Part shown: positions 8,853 through 16,700 of the stretch, one piece after another
Layout of the letters: each line of letters starts with the position of its first letter
Numbering within the stretch: position 1 is the first letter of the stretch
NCBI RefSeq assembly: GCF_022601895.1
Contig: NZ_JAKVIO010000006.1
Span: 89,086 to 153,085, forward strand
Length of the DNA stretch: 64,000 nt
Reading direction: 5' to 3'
Source of the DNA: Sphingomonas sp. LaA6.9
GTDB lineage: Bacteria > Pseudomonadota > Alphaproteobacteria > Sphingomonadales > Sphingomonadaceae
The notes under the pieces: generated by a model
The model's input: only the letters and a program-made list of their open reading frames with translations
What the model was told of the DNA's origin: nothing
Database searches by the model: none
Position numbers and translations under genes: made by a program

Positions 8853-9257
8853 ATGAGCAAGATCGACAGGCAACAGGACGAAGGTCCAGGCATAGCGACG
8901 CGTCGCCAGACGCTGATGCTTGGCGCCGTCGCGGCATCGGCGGTCGTCTCGATCCGCCCGGCGCTCGCGCAGGCGACCGGATCGGTGCTCAACTGCGACA
9001 TTCCCGTTCCCGAAGCCGGGCGCGCAGGGCATCACATCGCGGCCGACGGCAGTCTCGTCCCGCGCGATACGCCCGGCGCCTTCGCGCCGGCGCCGCGGCC
9101 GTTCACGGGCGAAGAGGTGAAGGCGGCGCTCGACGGGCGCTCGCTTCCGGGCACCACCATGGAACAGAGCCAGGCCTATACCAACTATATCCGCCGGCTT
9201 CAGCACGGGATGAGCGGCTTTACCTGCTATGCCTCGCTGCAGAACCCGCGGGGCTGA
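8853..9257 (+). CDS. Tat-exported small protein of the HprK-like cluster (unknown function)
   Basis: I do not recognise this 134-residue protein. It begins with a twin-arginine type signal: R17R18, a hydrophobic stretch LMLGAVAASAVVSI, and a likely cleavage after ALA (residues 37-39). The mature part is about 95 residues, Pro- and Gly-rich at first, with two cysteines (C48 and C125) that could form a disulfide. It is the first gene of a tight cluster with PqqD-like and HPr-kinase-like genes, 9 bases before the next. Being the substrate of that system is a guess from context. Confidence 0.7.
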   Translation: MSKIDRQQDEGPGIATRRQTLMLGAVAASAVVSIRPALAQATGSVLNCDIPVPEAGRAGHHIAADGSLVPRDTPGAFAPAPRPFTGEEVKAALDGRSLPGTTMEQSQAYTNYIRRLQHGMSGFTCYASLQNPRG

Positions 9258-9266
9258 CATCTTGCC

Positions 9267-9545
9267 ATGCCCGGCCCCGTATATCGCGCCGAGCCGGCCA
9301 GGCATCTGTGTCGCGTTTCGCTCGACACGCTCGACCTGATCTATCATCGCGCGTCGGGCATCACGCATGTCGTGGCCGAGCCTGTGCCGCAAATCCTTGC
9401 CGCGCTTGAACGAGGGCAGGCCGATGCCGCGGAGGTCGCCCGGCGGCTGGCGGCGACGCACGACATAGACCCGCGCGAGGCCGAACCGGTCGTGGCGGCG
9501 CGGTTGGCTGAACTGGAGGCCGTCGGACTGGTCGTGCGGGCATGA
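9267..9545 (+). CDS. PqqD-like small protein (HPr-kinase-associated type)
   Basis: The 92-residue product looks like the small winged-helix fold of PqqD-type peptide chaperones: a strand-rich start (YRAEPARHLCRVSLDTLDLIYHR), then helix-rich LAALERGQADAAEVARRLAATHDI and a C-terminal helix ending LEAVGLVVRA. PqqD proteins present precursor peptides to modifying enzymes. In this setting, next to an HprK-related kinase, it matches what I recall as the 'HPr-rel-A system' PqqD family. It overlaps the kinase gene by 4 bases, indicating coupled translation. Confidence 0.75.
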   Translation: MPGPVYRAEPARHLCRVSLDTLDLIYHRASGITHVVAEPVPQILAALERGQADAAEVARRLAATHDIDPREAEPVVAARLAELEAVGLVVRA

Positions 9546-10408
9546 AGCATCAATTTGATGTTCGCATCGGCCCGGTGGGATTTCGTGTCGGCTCGGCCTG
9601 GCCGCAGCCCATCGCCCGGCTCGCCACGCTGTACGCCGGCTATCCCGCGCCCGAAGACGGGATTGCCGATTTCACGGTACGGCTCGAGCCCGAACGCCCC
9701 TGGCGGCGCTGGGTGCGTCCGTCGATCGCGATAAGCGGCGACTTCATGCTTCCCGACGCCGCGCCGCTTTCGCTGGCGCATGGCCTGCTCGCCGCCGAAA
9801 TGGGCATGAACCTGCAAATCGCGCTGGGGCAGCGCCGTTACCTGCTGCTGCATGCATCCGCGGTCGAGCGCGATGGGCGCGCGTTGCTGATGACGGGGCA
9901 TTCGGGGGCGGGCAAGTCGACGCTGGCGGCCTTGCTCGGCGAGCGCGGATGGCGCTTCATGGGCGACGAGTTTGCGCTCCTCGATCCCGTGACGGGATTG
10001 ATCCATGCGTTTCCGCGCCTCGTGAGCCTCAAAAATGGCGCGATCGCGGCGATGGAAAAGGAAGCCGCCGACGATCGCTTCGGACCGCGCCTTACGGGAA
10101 CCCCAAAGGGTGATATCCGTCATCTGCGTCCCAATGGCCGTGCGGTGGCCGAAATGGCGGTGCCTGCGAAGCCTGCGCTGATCCTGTTTCCCCGCTTCGG
10201 CTTTGACGCCGCCGACCGGACGATGGGCGCAAGCGAGGTCTTCGTCCGGCTGACCCAGGCTTCGACCAATTATGTGGCGCTGGGCGAGGCCGGATTCGAT
10301 GCCCTGTCGACGCTGGTGCGCCGCGTTCCCGCGCGCGCCATCGACTATCCCGACGCTGCGACTGCGCTTGGGCTGGTGGAAATGCTCTGGGCCGAGCTGG
10401 TCCGATGA
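9542..10408 (+). CDS. HPr kinase-related protein (HprK-related kinase A type)
   Basis: The 288-residue protein has a P-loop GHSGAGKST near residue 120 followed by GWRFMGDEFALLD, which parallels the HPr(Ser) kinase Walker A and the acidic catalytic strand. The N-terminal domain of true HprK is absent, as is the HPr protein in this neighbourhood. Related kinases in lasso-peptide clusters phosphorylate peptide substrates, so a peptide or small protein target is plausible. It overlaps both neighbours by 4 bases, so three genes are translationally coupled. Confidence 0.82.
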   Translation: MKHQFDVRIGPVGFRVGSAWPQPIARLATLYAGYPAPEDGIADFTVRLEPERPWRRWVRPSIAISGDFMLPDAAPLSLAHGLLAAEMGMNLQIALGQRRYLLLHASAVERDGRALLMTGHSGAGKSTLAALLGERGWRFMGDEFALLDPVTGLIHAFPRLVSLKNGAIAAMEKEAADDRFGPRLTGTPKGDIRHLRPNGRAVAEMAVPAKPALILFPRFGFDAADRTMGASEVFVRLTQASTNYVALGEAGFDALSTLVRRVPARAIDYPDAATALGLVEMLWAELVR

Positions 10409-11409
10409 TGGATGCGATGTCACTCGTACGTGCGCTGCGCGATCCGATGTCGGCATGCCAGCTGGATGCACAGGGCTGGACCGGGCTGATCGCGGTCGCG
10501 CGCGCCGAACAGATGATCGGCACGCTGGCGCATCGACTGAAGGGAATTCCGATGCCCGACGCGGCGGCGCGCATATTGGCAGATGCGCGCTTGTCCGCCG
10601 AGCATTGGCGTCGTGCTGCGCTGTGGGAGGCGGAGGCGGCGCGCCGCGCGCTGGAGCCGCTCGGCTGTCCGGTCATTCTGCTCAAGGGCACCGCCTTCGT
10701 TGCCGCCGGGCTTGATGCGGGGCGGGGGCGTGCGATCGGCGATCTCGACATTCTGGTGCCGCGCGACCGGCTGGACGAGGTCGAGCATGCGCTGCTGGAA
10801 ACGGGGTGGGAATGGGTGAAGCCCGATGCCTATGACGACGCCTATTACCGGCGCTGGATGCACGAGCTGCCGCCGCTTATTCACCGCGAACGCGACCGCA
10901 TGATCGATGTCCATCACACCATATTGCCACCGACCGCGAGGATCACGCCCGACGTCGGAGCACTGATCGCGGACAGCGTTCCGCTCGGGAGCGGGCTTCG
11001 CGCGCTCTCGCCGCCCGACATGATCTGCCACGCCGTGATCCATCTCTTCGCCGACGGCGATCTTTCCGGCGGGCTGAGGAATCTGTGGGACATCGACCGG
11101 CTCTTGCGCGAGTATCGCGACGATGCTTCGGTCTGGGAAGCGCTGCCGCACCGCGCGACGCGTCATGGCATCACAAGGGAGTTCGAGCGCGCCATGCGCC
11201 TTGCCGAACGGCTCTTCGGTTCGCCGATGCCCATCGCGCCAAAAAGCCATGCGCTCGACGCATTCTATGCCCGGCGCCTCACCGCGCGCGACGGATGGGG
11301 GCGCGAGACGCGCAAGGCGCTGCGTTTCGCGTTCTACGTCAGATCGCACTGGCGACGCATGCCGCCGCTCATGCTGGCCCGGCATTTGTGGATCAAGTCC
11401 CGGCGCTGA
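10405..11409 (+). CDS. Nucleotidyltransferase-family protein (NTP_transf_5-like)
   Basis: The 334-residue protein carries VILLKGTAFVAAG, then GRAIGDLDILVPRDRLDEVEHAL, the GDLDILV part matching the DxD metal motif of the nucleotidyltransferase superfamily. Downstream HELPPLIHRERDRMIDVHHTI and LLREYRDDASVWEAL match the family usually called 'uncharacterised nucleotidyltransferase', often found with HprK-like kinases and PqqD-like proteins. Its reaction is unknown. It overlaps the kinase gene by 4 bases and is last in the cluster. Confidence 0.8.
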   Translation: MMDAMSLVRALRDPMSACQLDAQGWTGLIAVARAEQMIGTLAHRLKGIPMPDAAARILADARLSAEHWRRAALWEAEAARRALEPLGCPVILLKGTAFVAAGLDAGRGRAIGDLDILVPRDRLDEVEHALLETGWEWVKPDAYDDAYYRRWMHELPPLIHRERDRMIDVHHTILPPTARITPDVGALIADSVPLGSGLRALSPPDMICHAVIHLFADGDLSGGLRNLWDIDRLLREYRDDASVWEALPHRATRHGITREFERAMRLAERLFGSPMPIAPKSHALDAFYARRLTARDGWGRETRKALRFAFYVRSHWRRMPPLMLARHLWIKSRR

Positions 11410-11421
11410 GCAGGTTCAGCG
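11404..11421. terminator. Small hairpin spanning two convergent stop codons
   Basis: CGCTGA (11404-11409) and TCAGCG (11416-11421) are perfect inverted repeats around a 6-base loop. Each arm contains the stop codon of one converging gene. The stem is short and lacks a T-run, so terminator activity is uncertain. Confidence 0.35.
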
Positions 11422-12369
11422 TCCCCGATCATTCCAGTCGCTATGCTCGGTCGTCGTCGCGACGCGCAGCGGCGCAAGCGGCCGCTTGACCGGGTAGCCG
11501 TGAAGCCAGGCGCGCCCCGCGGCGAAGCTCATGACGGGGAAATAGTCGGGCACCAGGCCGGATTCGCGCACCTCGTTGGTCGTGCTGTCGAGCACGAGAA
11601 ACCTGCCGCCCTCACGCACGGCGAGGATCGCGTGATCGCTGCGTCGCGCGCCGTCGCGGACCAGCACCAGGAAAAGATCCTCGGCGCGAAATCCCATGCT
11701 GGCCAGCAGCGCCATCTTGGCGATCGCATAATCCTCGCAATCGCCACGTCCACGCGTCAGCGTGACAGCCGCCGGCGACCAGAGATCTGGCCGGCCATCC
11801 AGCGACTGATCGCTGGCATAACCCAGATGGTCATTCACCCAGCGGCTGACATGTTCGAGCTGGCCGGTGCGATCCATCCGCCTTGCCTGCGCGAGCGCCG
11901 ACGACCACGGGCCGCCGCCAGCCAGCGTCGTGGGACTCAGCTTGCGCAGGCGCGCATCAAAGGGCGTGTGATGAACGGGGATCGCGACCGATCCGAATAT
12001 GGCGGGACCGCCCGATGCATCGAAGGCCGCGGCATCGTCATGGTGTCGAACGGGCGCGCCGCGTTCTGCAGCGGCTCGGCATGGTTCAGCTGCGTTCTGC
12101 GCCGCCGATTGCTGTCGTGCGATCATCTCGGAAAAACGGTTGCCACAGGCGGGCTCGTCGGAATCGCCCGGATGCGCGGCCACGGAGGTCAGCAGCAATA
12201 TGACCCAAATCGTTCCGCAAGCGAACCATCTGAGGCGGAATTTTGGGCGGATTGTCGATGGTGCAATATTGGACAAGTGACGATTGCGCGTCGCGCTGAC
12301 TTGCGAGCGCCAGTCATGCGAACATGACGCTTCGGGCCTTTCGGGGAAATTGCCGATGTACATCGGCAT
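11416..12369 (-). CDS. Transglutaminase-like cysteine protease (BTLCP / peptidase C93 type)
   Basis: The catalytic triad is visible: Cys in RGRGDCEDYAIAK, His in RSDHAILAV and Asp in LVLDSTTNEV. A hydrophobic stretch (WFACGTIWVILLLTS) starting near residue 50 looks like a signal peptide or anchor, so the true start may be downstream of the ATG used here; a TTG in the same frame is possible. Some family members cleave surface adhesins under c-di-GMP control, others are unstudied. It converges on the HprK-like cluster with 6 bases between the coding ends. Confidence 0.82.
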   Translation of the reverse strand: MPMYIGNFPERPEASCSHDWRSQVSATRNRHLSNIAPSTIRPKFRLRWFACGTIWVILLLTSVAAHPGDSDEPACGNRFSEMIARQQSAAQNAAEPCRAAAERGAPVRHHDDAAAFDASGGPAIFGSVAIPVHHTPFDARLRKLSPTTLAGGGPWSSALAQARRMDRTGQLEHVSRWVNDHLGYASDQSLDGRPDLWSPAAVTLTRGRGDCEDYAIAKMALLASMGFRAEDLFLVLVRDGARRSDHAILAVREGGRFLVLDSTTNEVRESGLVPDYFPVMSFAAGRAWLHGYPVKRPLAPLRVATTTEHSDWNDRGR

Positions 12370-12558
12370 TTACTCCCTAACGAGTATGCATCCCCGCCCG
12401 AAGCTTTCGTTCGACAACATTATTACTAAAGTGACACAATATGTACAACTATAATTATAGATTAATACGGCTTTGCACTTTACCTATTGCGCAAATATGC
12501 ACCTAACATTTGGCGGGGCGGCCCACCGTTTCGGGAAGTTTGGCCGCGCGGATCGGGG
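12370..12558. other. AT-rich intergenic region with a palindrome
   Basis: No coding is seen here. The segment from about 12405 to 12500 is strikingly A/T-rich compared with its surroundings. It contains the perfect 12-base palindrome CTATAATTATAG (12449-12460). It should hold the promoter of the cysteine-protease gene on the minus strand. Confidence 0.6.
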
Positions 12559-13230
12559 TCAGCCGAGCCGTTCGAGCGTGGGGATCAGGCAATCATAATG
12601 GTCGATGATCGCATCGGCGCCGAGTTCTTCGACGGGGTGGGTCAGAAATCCGAACGAGACGGCTATGGACGGGATTCCGGCATTCCTTGCGGCCATCACA
12701 TCATAGATCGAGTCGCCGACAAATGCGGCACGGCCGCCGCCGGCGCGCGCGATCATTTCATGGATCGGCATGGCCGAAGGCTTGGCATTGCCCTTGCCCA
12801 TGGTATCGCCGCCGATCAGCGCGTCAAAACGATCGCGAAGGCCGAGATCGGACAGCAGCTTCTCGGCGAAATGCTCAAACTTGTTCGTGCAGACGGCCAG
12901 CTTGACGCCCATCGCGGCGAGCCGGTCCAGCGCGTCGATCATGCCGGGAAAGGCGACCGTGCCGCCGGACAGATTCTGCTCATAATAAGCGAGCAAGATC
13001 CCGTAGAGCCGCTTCATCTCGTCTTCCGGGCAGCCGCCCGTCGCTTCGAGGCCACGCTCGAGCATCCGCTTCGCACCGCCGCCGATCATGGGTTTGACTT
13101 CATCGAGCGAGAGCGCCGGGCGCCCGGCGACGCCAAGCGCATGGTTCACCGCATCGGCCAGGTCGCGGCTGGTGTCGAGAAGCGTGCCGTCGAGGTCGAA
13201 GCCGACCACGGCAAAAGGAAATTTCGTCAT
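12559..13230 (-). CDS. gph: Phosphoglycolate phosphatase (HAD family)
   Basis: From 13230 the product is 223 residues, opening MTKFPFAVVGFDLDGTLLDT with the HAD nucleophile Asp in DLDGTLLDT. Motif II lies in LAVCTNKFE, the Lys in GNAKPSAMPI and motif IV in FVGDSIYDVMAA. This pattern fits Gph, which hydrolyses 2-phosphoglycolate from oxidative DNA damage or photorespiratory-type side reactions. The frame extends upstream to 13434 but that part overlaps glmU and has no family similarity. It diverges from glmU with 80 bases between starts. Confidence 0.9.
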   Translation of the reverse strand: MTKFPFAVVGFDLDGTLLDTSRDLADAVNHALGVAGRPALSLDEVKPMIGGGAKRMLERGLEATGGCPEDEMKRLYGILLAYYEQNLSGGTVAFPGMIDALDRLAAMGVKLAVCTNKFEHFAEKLLSDLGLRDRFDALIGGDTMGKGNAKPSAMPIHEMIARAGGGRAAFVGDSIYDVMAARNAGIPSIAVSFGFLTHPVEELGADAIIDHYDCLIPTLERLG

Positions 13231-13310
13231 GGTCCGGGGCATGCCCGCTGGGGGATAGCGTTGGCAAGCCGGACGTGGCAATGCGCGCTCAGGTTCGACA
13301 AGGAGTAAGC

Positions 13311-14663
13311 ATGAGCCAGCCGCCGATTGCCGCCATCGTTCTCGCCGCCGGGCAGGGGACGCGGATGAAATCGGATCGGCACAAGGTGCTCCATCCGATC
13401 GCGGGCCATCCGATGCTTCACCATCTTCTGGCAAGCGTCGATCGGCTGCACCCCGCCGAGAAGGTCGTCGTGGTCGGCGCGGGCCGCGAGCAGGTCGAGG
13501 CCTCGCTTGCGGGGCGCGGCGTCAAGGTCGCGGTGCAGGCCGAACAGCTCGGCACCGGCCATGCCGTGCAGCAGGCCGAAGCCGCGCTTGAGGAGTTCTC
13601 GGGCGACGTCCTCATTCTTTATGGCGATGTGCCGCTCGTGACCGCCGGGACGATGCAGCGTCTGCTCGACCGGTTGAACGCGCCCGACGCGCCGGTCGCG
13701 GTCGTGCTCGGATTCAGGCCCGCCGATCCGGGGGCCTATGGCCGCATCATCGCGGAAGAGGACGGCGTCATCCGGCGCATGGTCGAGTTCAAGGATGCGA
13801 CGCCCGAGGAGCGCGGGATGACGCTCTGCAATTCGGGCCTGCTCGCGGTGCGCGCTGCCGATCTCTTCGCGCGGCTCGCGCGCGTCGGCAACGACAATGC
13901 CGCGCGCGAATATTATCTGCCCGACATCGTGATGCTCGCCGCAGCGGACGGCCGCCGGAGCGCCGTGATCGAGGCCGACGCGTCCGAAGTGGCGGGCGTG
14001 AACAGCCGCGCCGAGCTCGCGGCGGTCGAGGCCGAATGGCAGCGCCGTCGCCGCGCCGAGGCGATGGCGGCGGGGGTTACGCTCACCGCGCCGGAGACGG
14101 TCTGGTTCGCGCACGATACCGTCGTCGGCCGCGACGTGACGATCGCGCCCAATGTCGTCTTCGGTCCCGGGGTCCATATTGCGGACAATGTGACCATCCA
14201 TGCCTTCAGCCATATCGAGGGCGCGACGATCGAAAGCGGGGCCGAGGTTGGCCCCTATGCGCGCTTGCGGCCCGGCGCGATCCTGCGCGAAAAGGCCAAG
14301 GTCGGCAATTTCGTCGAGGTGAAGAAGGCGGAGCTTGGCATCGGCGCCAAGGCCAATCACCTCACCTATCTGGGCGATGCCAGCATCGGCGCGGGCGCCA
14401 ATATCGGCGCGGGCACGATCACGTGCAATTATGACGGCTATTTCAAGTACAAGACCGAGATCGGGGCAGGGGCGTTCATTGGGTCGAACAGCGCGCTTGT
14501 CGCGCCCGTGAAGATCGGCGATGGCGCGATTGTCGGGGCGGGCTCGGTCATCACGCGCAATGTCGACCCTGATGCGCTGGCGCTGGGGCGCGGTGGGCAG
14601 GAAGCGAAGCCGGGCTGGGCCAGGCGGTTTCGCGACATGATGAAATCCAAGAAGGCAGGTTGA
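13311..14663 (+). CDS. glmU: Bifunctional UDP-GlcNAc pyrophosphorylase / GlcN-1-P acetyltransferase GlmU
   Basis: The 450-residue protein begins at an ATG preceded by AGGAG. The N-terminal uridyltransferase has LAAGQGTRMKSDRHKVLH; the C-terminal half is a left-handed beta-helix of hexapeptide repeats (VTIAPNVVFGPGVHIADNVTI onward) that acetylates glucosamine-1-phosphate. Together they make UDP-GlcNAc for peptidoglycan and lipopolysaccharide. glmS follows 6 bases downstream, so both are one operon. Confidence 0.97.
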   Translation: MSQPPIAAIVLAAGQGTRMKSDRHKVLHPIAGHPMLHHLLASVDRLHPAEKVVVVGAGREQVEASLAGRGVKVAVQAEQLGTGHAVQQAEAALEEFSGDVLILYGDVPLVTAGTMQRLLDRLNAPDAPVAVVLGFRPADPGAYGRIIAEEDGVIRRMVEFKDATPEERGMTLCNSGLLAVRAADLFARLARVGNDNAAREYYLPDIVMLAAADGRRSAVIEADASEVAGVNSRAELAAVEAEWQRRRRAEAMAAGVTLTAPETVWFAHDTVVGRDVTIAPNVVFGPGVHIADNVTIHAFSHIEGATIESGAEVGPYARLRPGAILREKAKVGNFVEVKKAELGIGAKANHLTYLGDASIGAGANIGAGTITCNYDGYFKYKTEIGAGAFIGSNSALVAPVKIGDGAIVGAGSVITRNVDPDALALGRGGQEAKPGWARRFRDMMKSKKAG

Positions 14664-14669
14664 GCGTAT

Positions 14670-16493
14670 ATGTGCGGCATCATCGGAATTCTGGGGCAGA
14701 GCGACGTCGCGGACCGGCTGGTCGACGGCCTGAGGCGGCTCGAATATCGCGGTTATGATTCCGCGGGCGTCTGCACGGTACATGACGGCCGGCTCGATCG
14801 TCGTCGCGCCGAGGGCAAGCTCAACAATCTCGCGCGCGAACTTTCCGCAGCACCGCTGCCCGGCGTGATCGGCATCGCGCACACGCGGTGGGCCACGCAC
14901 GGCGCCCCCACCACAAGCAACGCGCATCCGCACGCAACCGGCGAGGTTGCGCTGGTCCACAACGGCATCATCGAGAATTTCAAGCCGTTGCGCGAGGAAC
15001 TGCAGGCGCGTGGCCGCAAGTTCGACAGCGAGACCGATACCGAGGTCGTGGCGCATCTGGTGAGCGAACTCGTCGAGGCGGGGCAATCGCCCAAGGACGC
15101 GGTGCAGGCGGTGCTTCCGCGCCTCCACGGCGCGTTCGCGCTGGCGATCCTGTTTCGCCAATATCCCGACATGCTCATCGGCGCGCGGCTCGGCTCGCCG
15201 CTGGTCGTGGGCTATGGCGACGACGAAACCTATCTGGGTTCGGATGCGCTCGCGCTCGCACCCCTGACGCAGAAGATCGCGTATCTGGAGGAGGGCGACT
15301 GGGTCGTCATCACGCGCGATGGCACGCAGATCTACGACAGGAGCAATAATCCGGTCACGCGTGCGGTCACGATCTCGGGCGTCACGGGCGCGCTGATCGA
15401 CAAGGGCAACCACCGCCACTTCATGCAGAAGGAGATCTTCGAGCAGCCCGTGGTGGTCGCGCAGACGTTGCAAAGCTATCTCCGCCCGCTCGAGGAGCAG
15501 GTCGCGCTGCCGCAGATGGATTTCGACCTCGCCGACATCCGGCGCGTGACGATCGTTGCATGCGGCACGAGCTATTATGCGGGCATGGTCGCCAAATACT
15601 GGTTCGAACAGTTTGCGCGCATGCCCGTCGACCTCGATGTCGCATCCGAATTCCGCTACCGCGCGCCCGTGCTCGAGCCCAATGGGCTGGCGCTGTTCAT
15701 CTCGCAATCGGGCGAGACCGCTGACACGCTCGCGGCTCTGCGTCATGCGCGCGCCGAGGGACAGAAGATCGCTGTGGTGGTCAACGTACCGACGAGCTCG
15801 ATGGCGCGCGAGGCTGACCTTTTGCTCCCGACGCACGCCGGCCCCGAGATCGGTGTCGCTTCGACCAAGGCCTTTACGTGCCAGCTCGCGGTGCTGGCGG
15901 CGCTCGCAGCCAATCTCGCCCGCGCGCGCGGCAAGCTCACCGCGGAAGAGGAGCGCGAGATCGTCCGTCACCTCGCCGAGGCGCCGGCTGCGCTGAACGC
16001 GGCGCTGGCGCATGACGAGGATATCGAGGCGATGGCGCATCTGGTCGCACCGGCGCGCGACGTGCTCTATCTTGGCCGCGGACCCGATTATCCGATGGCG
16101 CTCGAGGGCGCGCTGAAACTCAAGGAAATCAGCTATATCCACGCCGAAGGGTATGCGGCGGGAGAGATGAAGCATGGTCCGATCGCACTGATCGACGAGA
16201 ATGTGCCCGTAATCGTCCTCGCGCCTTCGGGGCCGCTGTTCGAGAAGACCGTCTCGAACATGCAGGAAGTGCAGGCGCGCGGCGGCAAGGTGATCCTGAT
16301 CTCCGACGCCGAGGGGATTGCGCAGGCGGGTGAGGGGACGATCGCGACGATCGAGATGCCCAAGGTGCACCCGCTGATCGCGCCGCTGGTCTATGCGGTG
16401 CCCGTGCAGTTGCTCGCCTATCACGTCGCGGTCGCCAAGGGCACCGATGTCGATCAGCCGCGCAATCTGGCGAAATCCGTTACCGTCGAATGA
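14670..16493 (+). CDS. glmS: Glutamine--fructose-6-phosphate aminotransferase (isomerizing) GlmS
   Basis: The 607-residue enzyme starts MCGIIGI with the catalytic Cys2 of the N-terminal glutaminase. Two SIS sugar-isomerase domains follow, with CGTSYYAGMV and SQSGETADTLAAL, and the C-terminal LAKSVTVE tail. It makes glucosamine-6-phosphate, the first step toward UDP-GlcNAc. It is coupled to glmU with a 6-base gap. No glmS ribozyme is seen or expected in this phylum. Confidence 0.98.
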   Translation: MCGIIGILGQSDVADRLVDGLRRLEYRGYDSAGVCTVHDGRLDRRRAEGKLNNLARELSAAPLPGVIGIAHTRWATHGAPTTSNAHPHATGEVALVHNGIIENFKPLREELQARGRKFDSETDTEVVAHLVSELVEAGQSPKDAVQAVLPRLHGAFALAILFRQYPDMLIGARLGSPLVVGYGDDETYLGSDALALAPLTQKIAYLEEGDWVVITRDGTQIYDRSNNPVTRAVTISGVTGALIDKGNHRHFMQKEIFEQPVVVAQTLQSYLRPLEEQVALPQMDFDLADIRRVTIVACGTSYYAGMVAKYWFEQFARMPVDLDVASEFRYRAPVLEPNGLALFISQSGETADTLAALRHARAEGQKIAVVVNVPTSSMAREADLLLPTHAGPEIGVASTKAFTCQLAVLAALAANLARARGKLTAEEEREIVRHLAEAPAALNAALAHDEDIEAMAHLVAPARDVLYLGRGPDYPMALEGALKLKEISYIHAEGYAAGEMKHGPIALIDENVPVIVLAPSGPLFEKTVSNMQEVQARGGKVILISDAEGIAQAGEGTIATIEMPKVHPLIAPLVYAVPVQLLAYHVAVAKGTDVDQPRNLAKSVTVE

Positions 16494-16498
16494 GTTGG

Positions 16499-16517
16499 TG
16501 CGGCGCGTAGCGCCGCA
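16499..16517 (+). terminator. Hairpin after glmS
   Basis: TGCGGCGC (16499-16506) pairs with GCGCCGCA (16510-16517) around the loop GTA, starting 5 bases after the glmS stop. There is no T-run directly after it, so it may be a weak terminator or an mRNA 3'-end structure. Confidence 0.4.
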
Positions 16518-16608
16518 TCCGCGCGCACAAAAGCCAGAGGTGGTTCTGGCGCTCATGTTCCGCGTCTTCATCAACTATGTGTCACCGTAGCGGTTGTTTT
16601 TTCTAAAC

Positions 16609-16639
16609 AGGCTTGTACGGTCCCATTTAGGCTTGCACG
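16609..16639 (+). repeat. Pair of 11-base direct repeats before the S9 peptidase gene
   Basis: AGGCTTGTACG (16609-16619) and AGGCTTGCACG (16629-16639) differ by one base and are spaced exactly 20 bases apart, about two helical turns. They lie 62-92 bases before the peptidase start, so they may be an operator for an unknown regulator. Confidence 0.4.
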
Positions 16640-16700
16640 ACTACTCTTGAGGACTCCGGTCTTCAGGATTGTTCGCTCGATGGAAAGAAGGAATTTTGGC

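Noticed and set aside
9267..11409. Complete lasso-peptide biosynthetic cluster
   Set aside because: There is no asparagine-synthetase-like cyclase, no short precursor with a lasso leader and no dedicated ABC exporter; only accessory-type genes are present.
13227..16574. 1115-codon minus-strand open frame opposite glmU and glmS
   Set aside because: It mirrors the codon pattern of two certain genes; its composition is Arg/Asp/His-rich as typical of antisense frames in GC-rich DNA, with no family motif.
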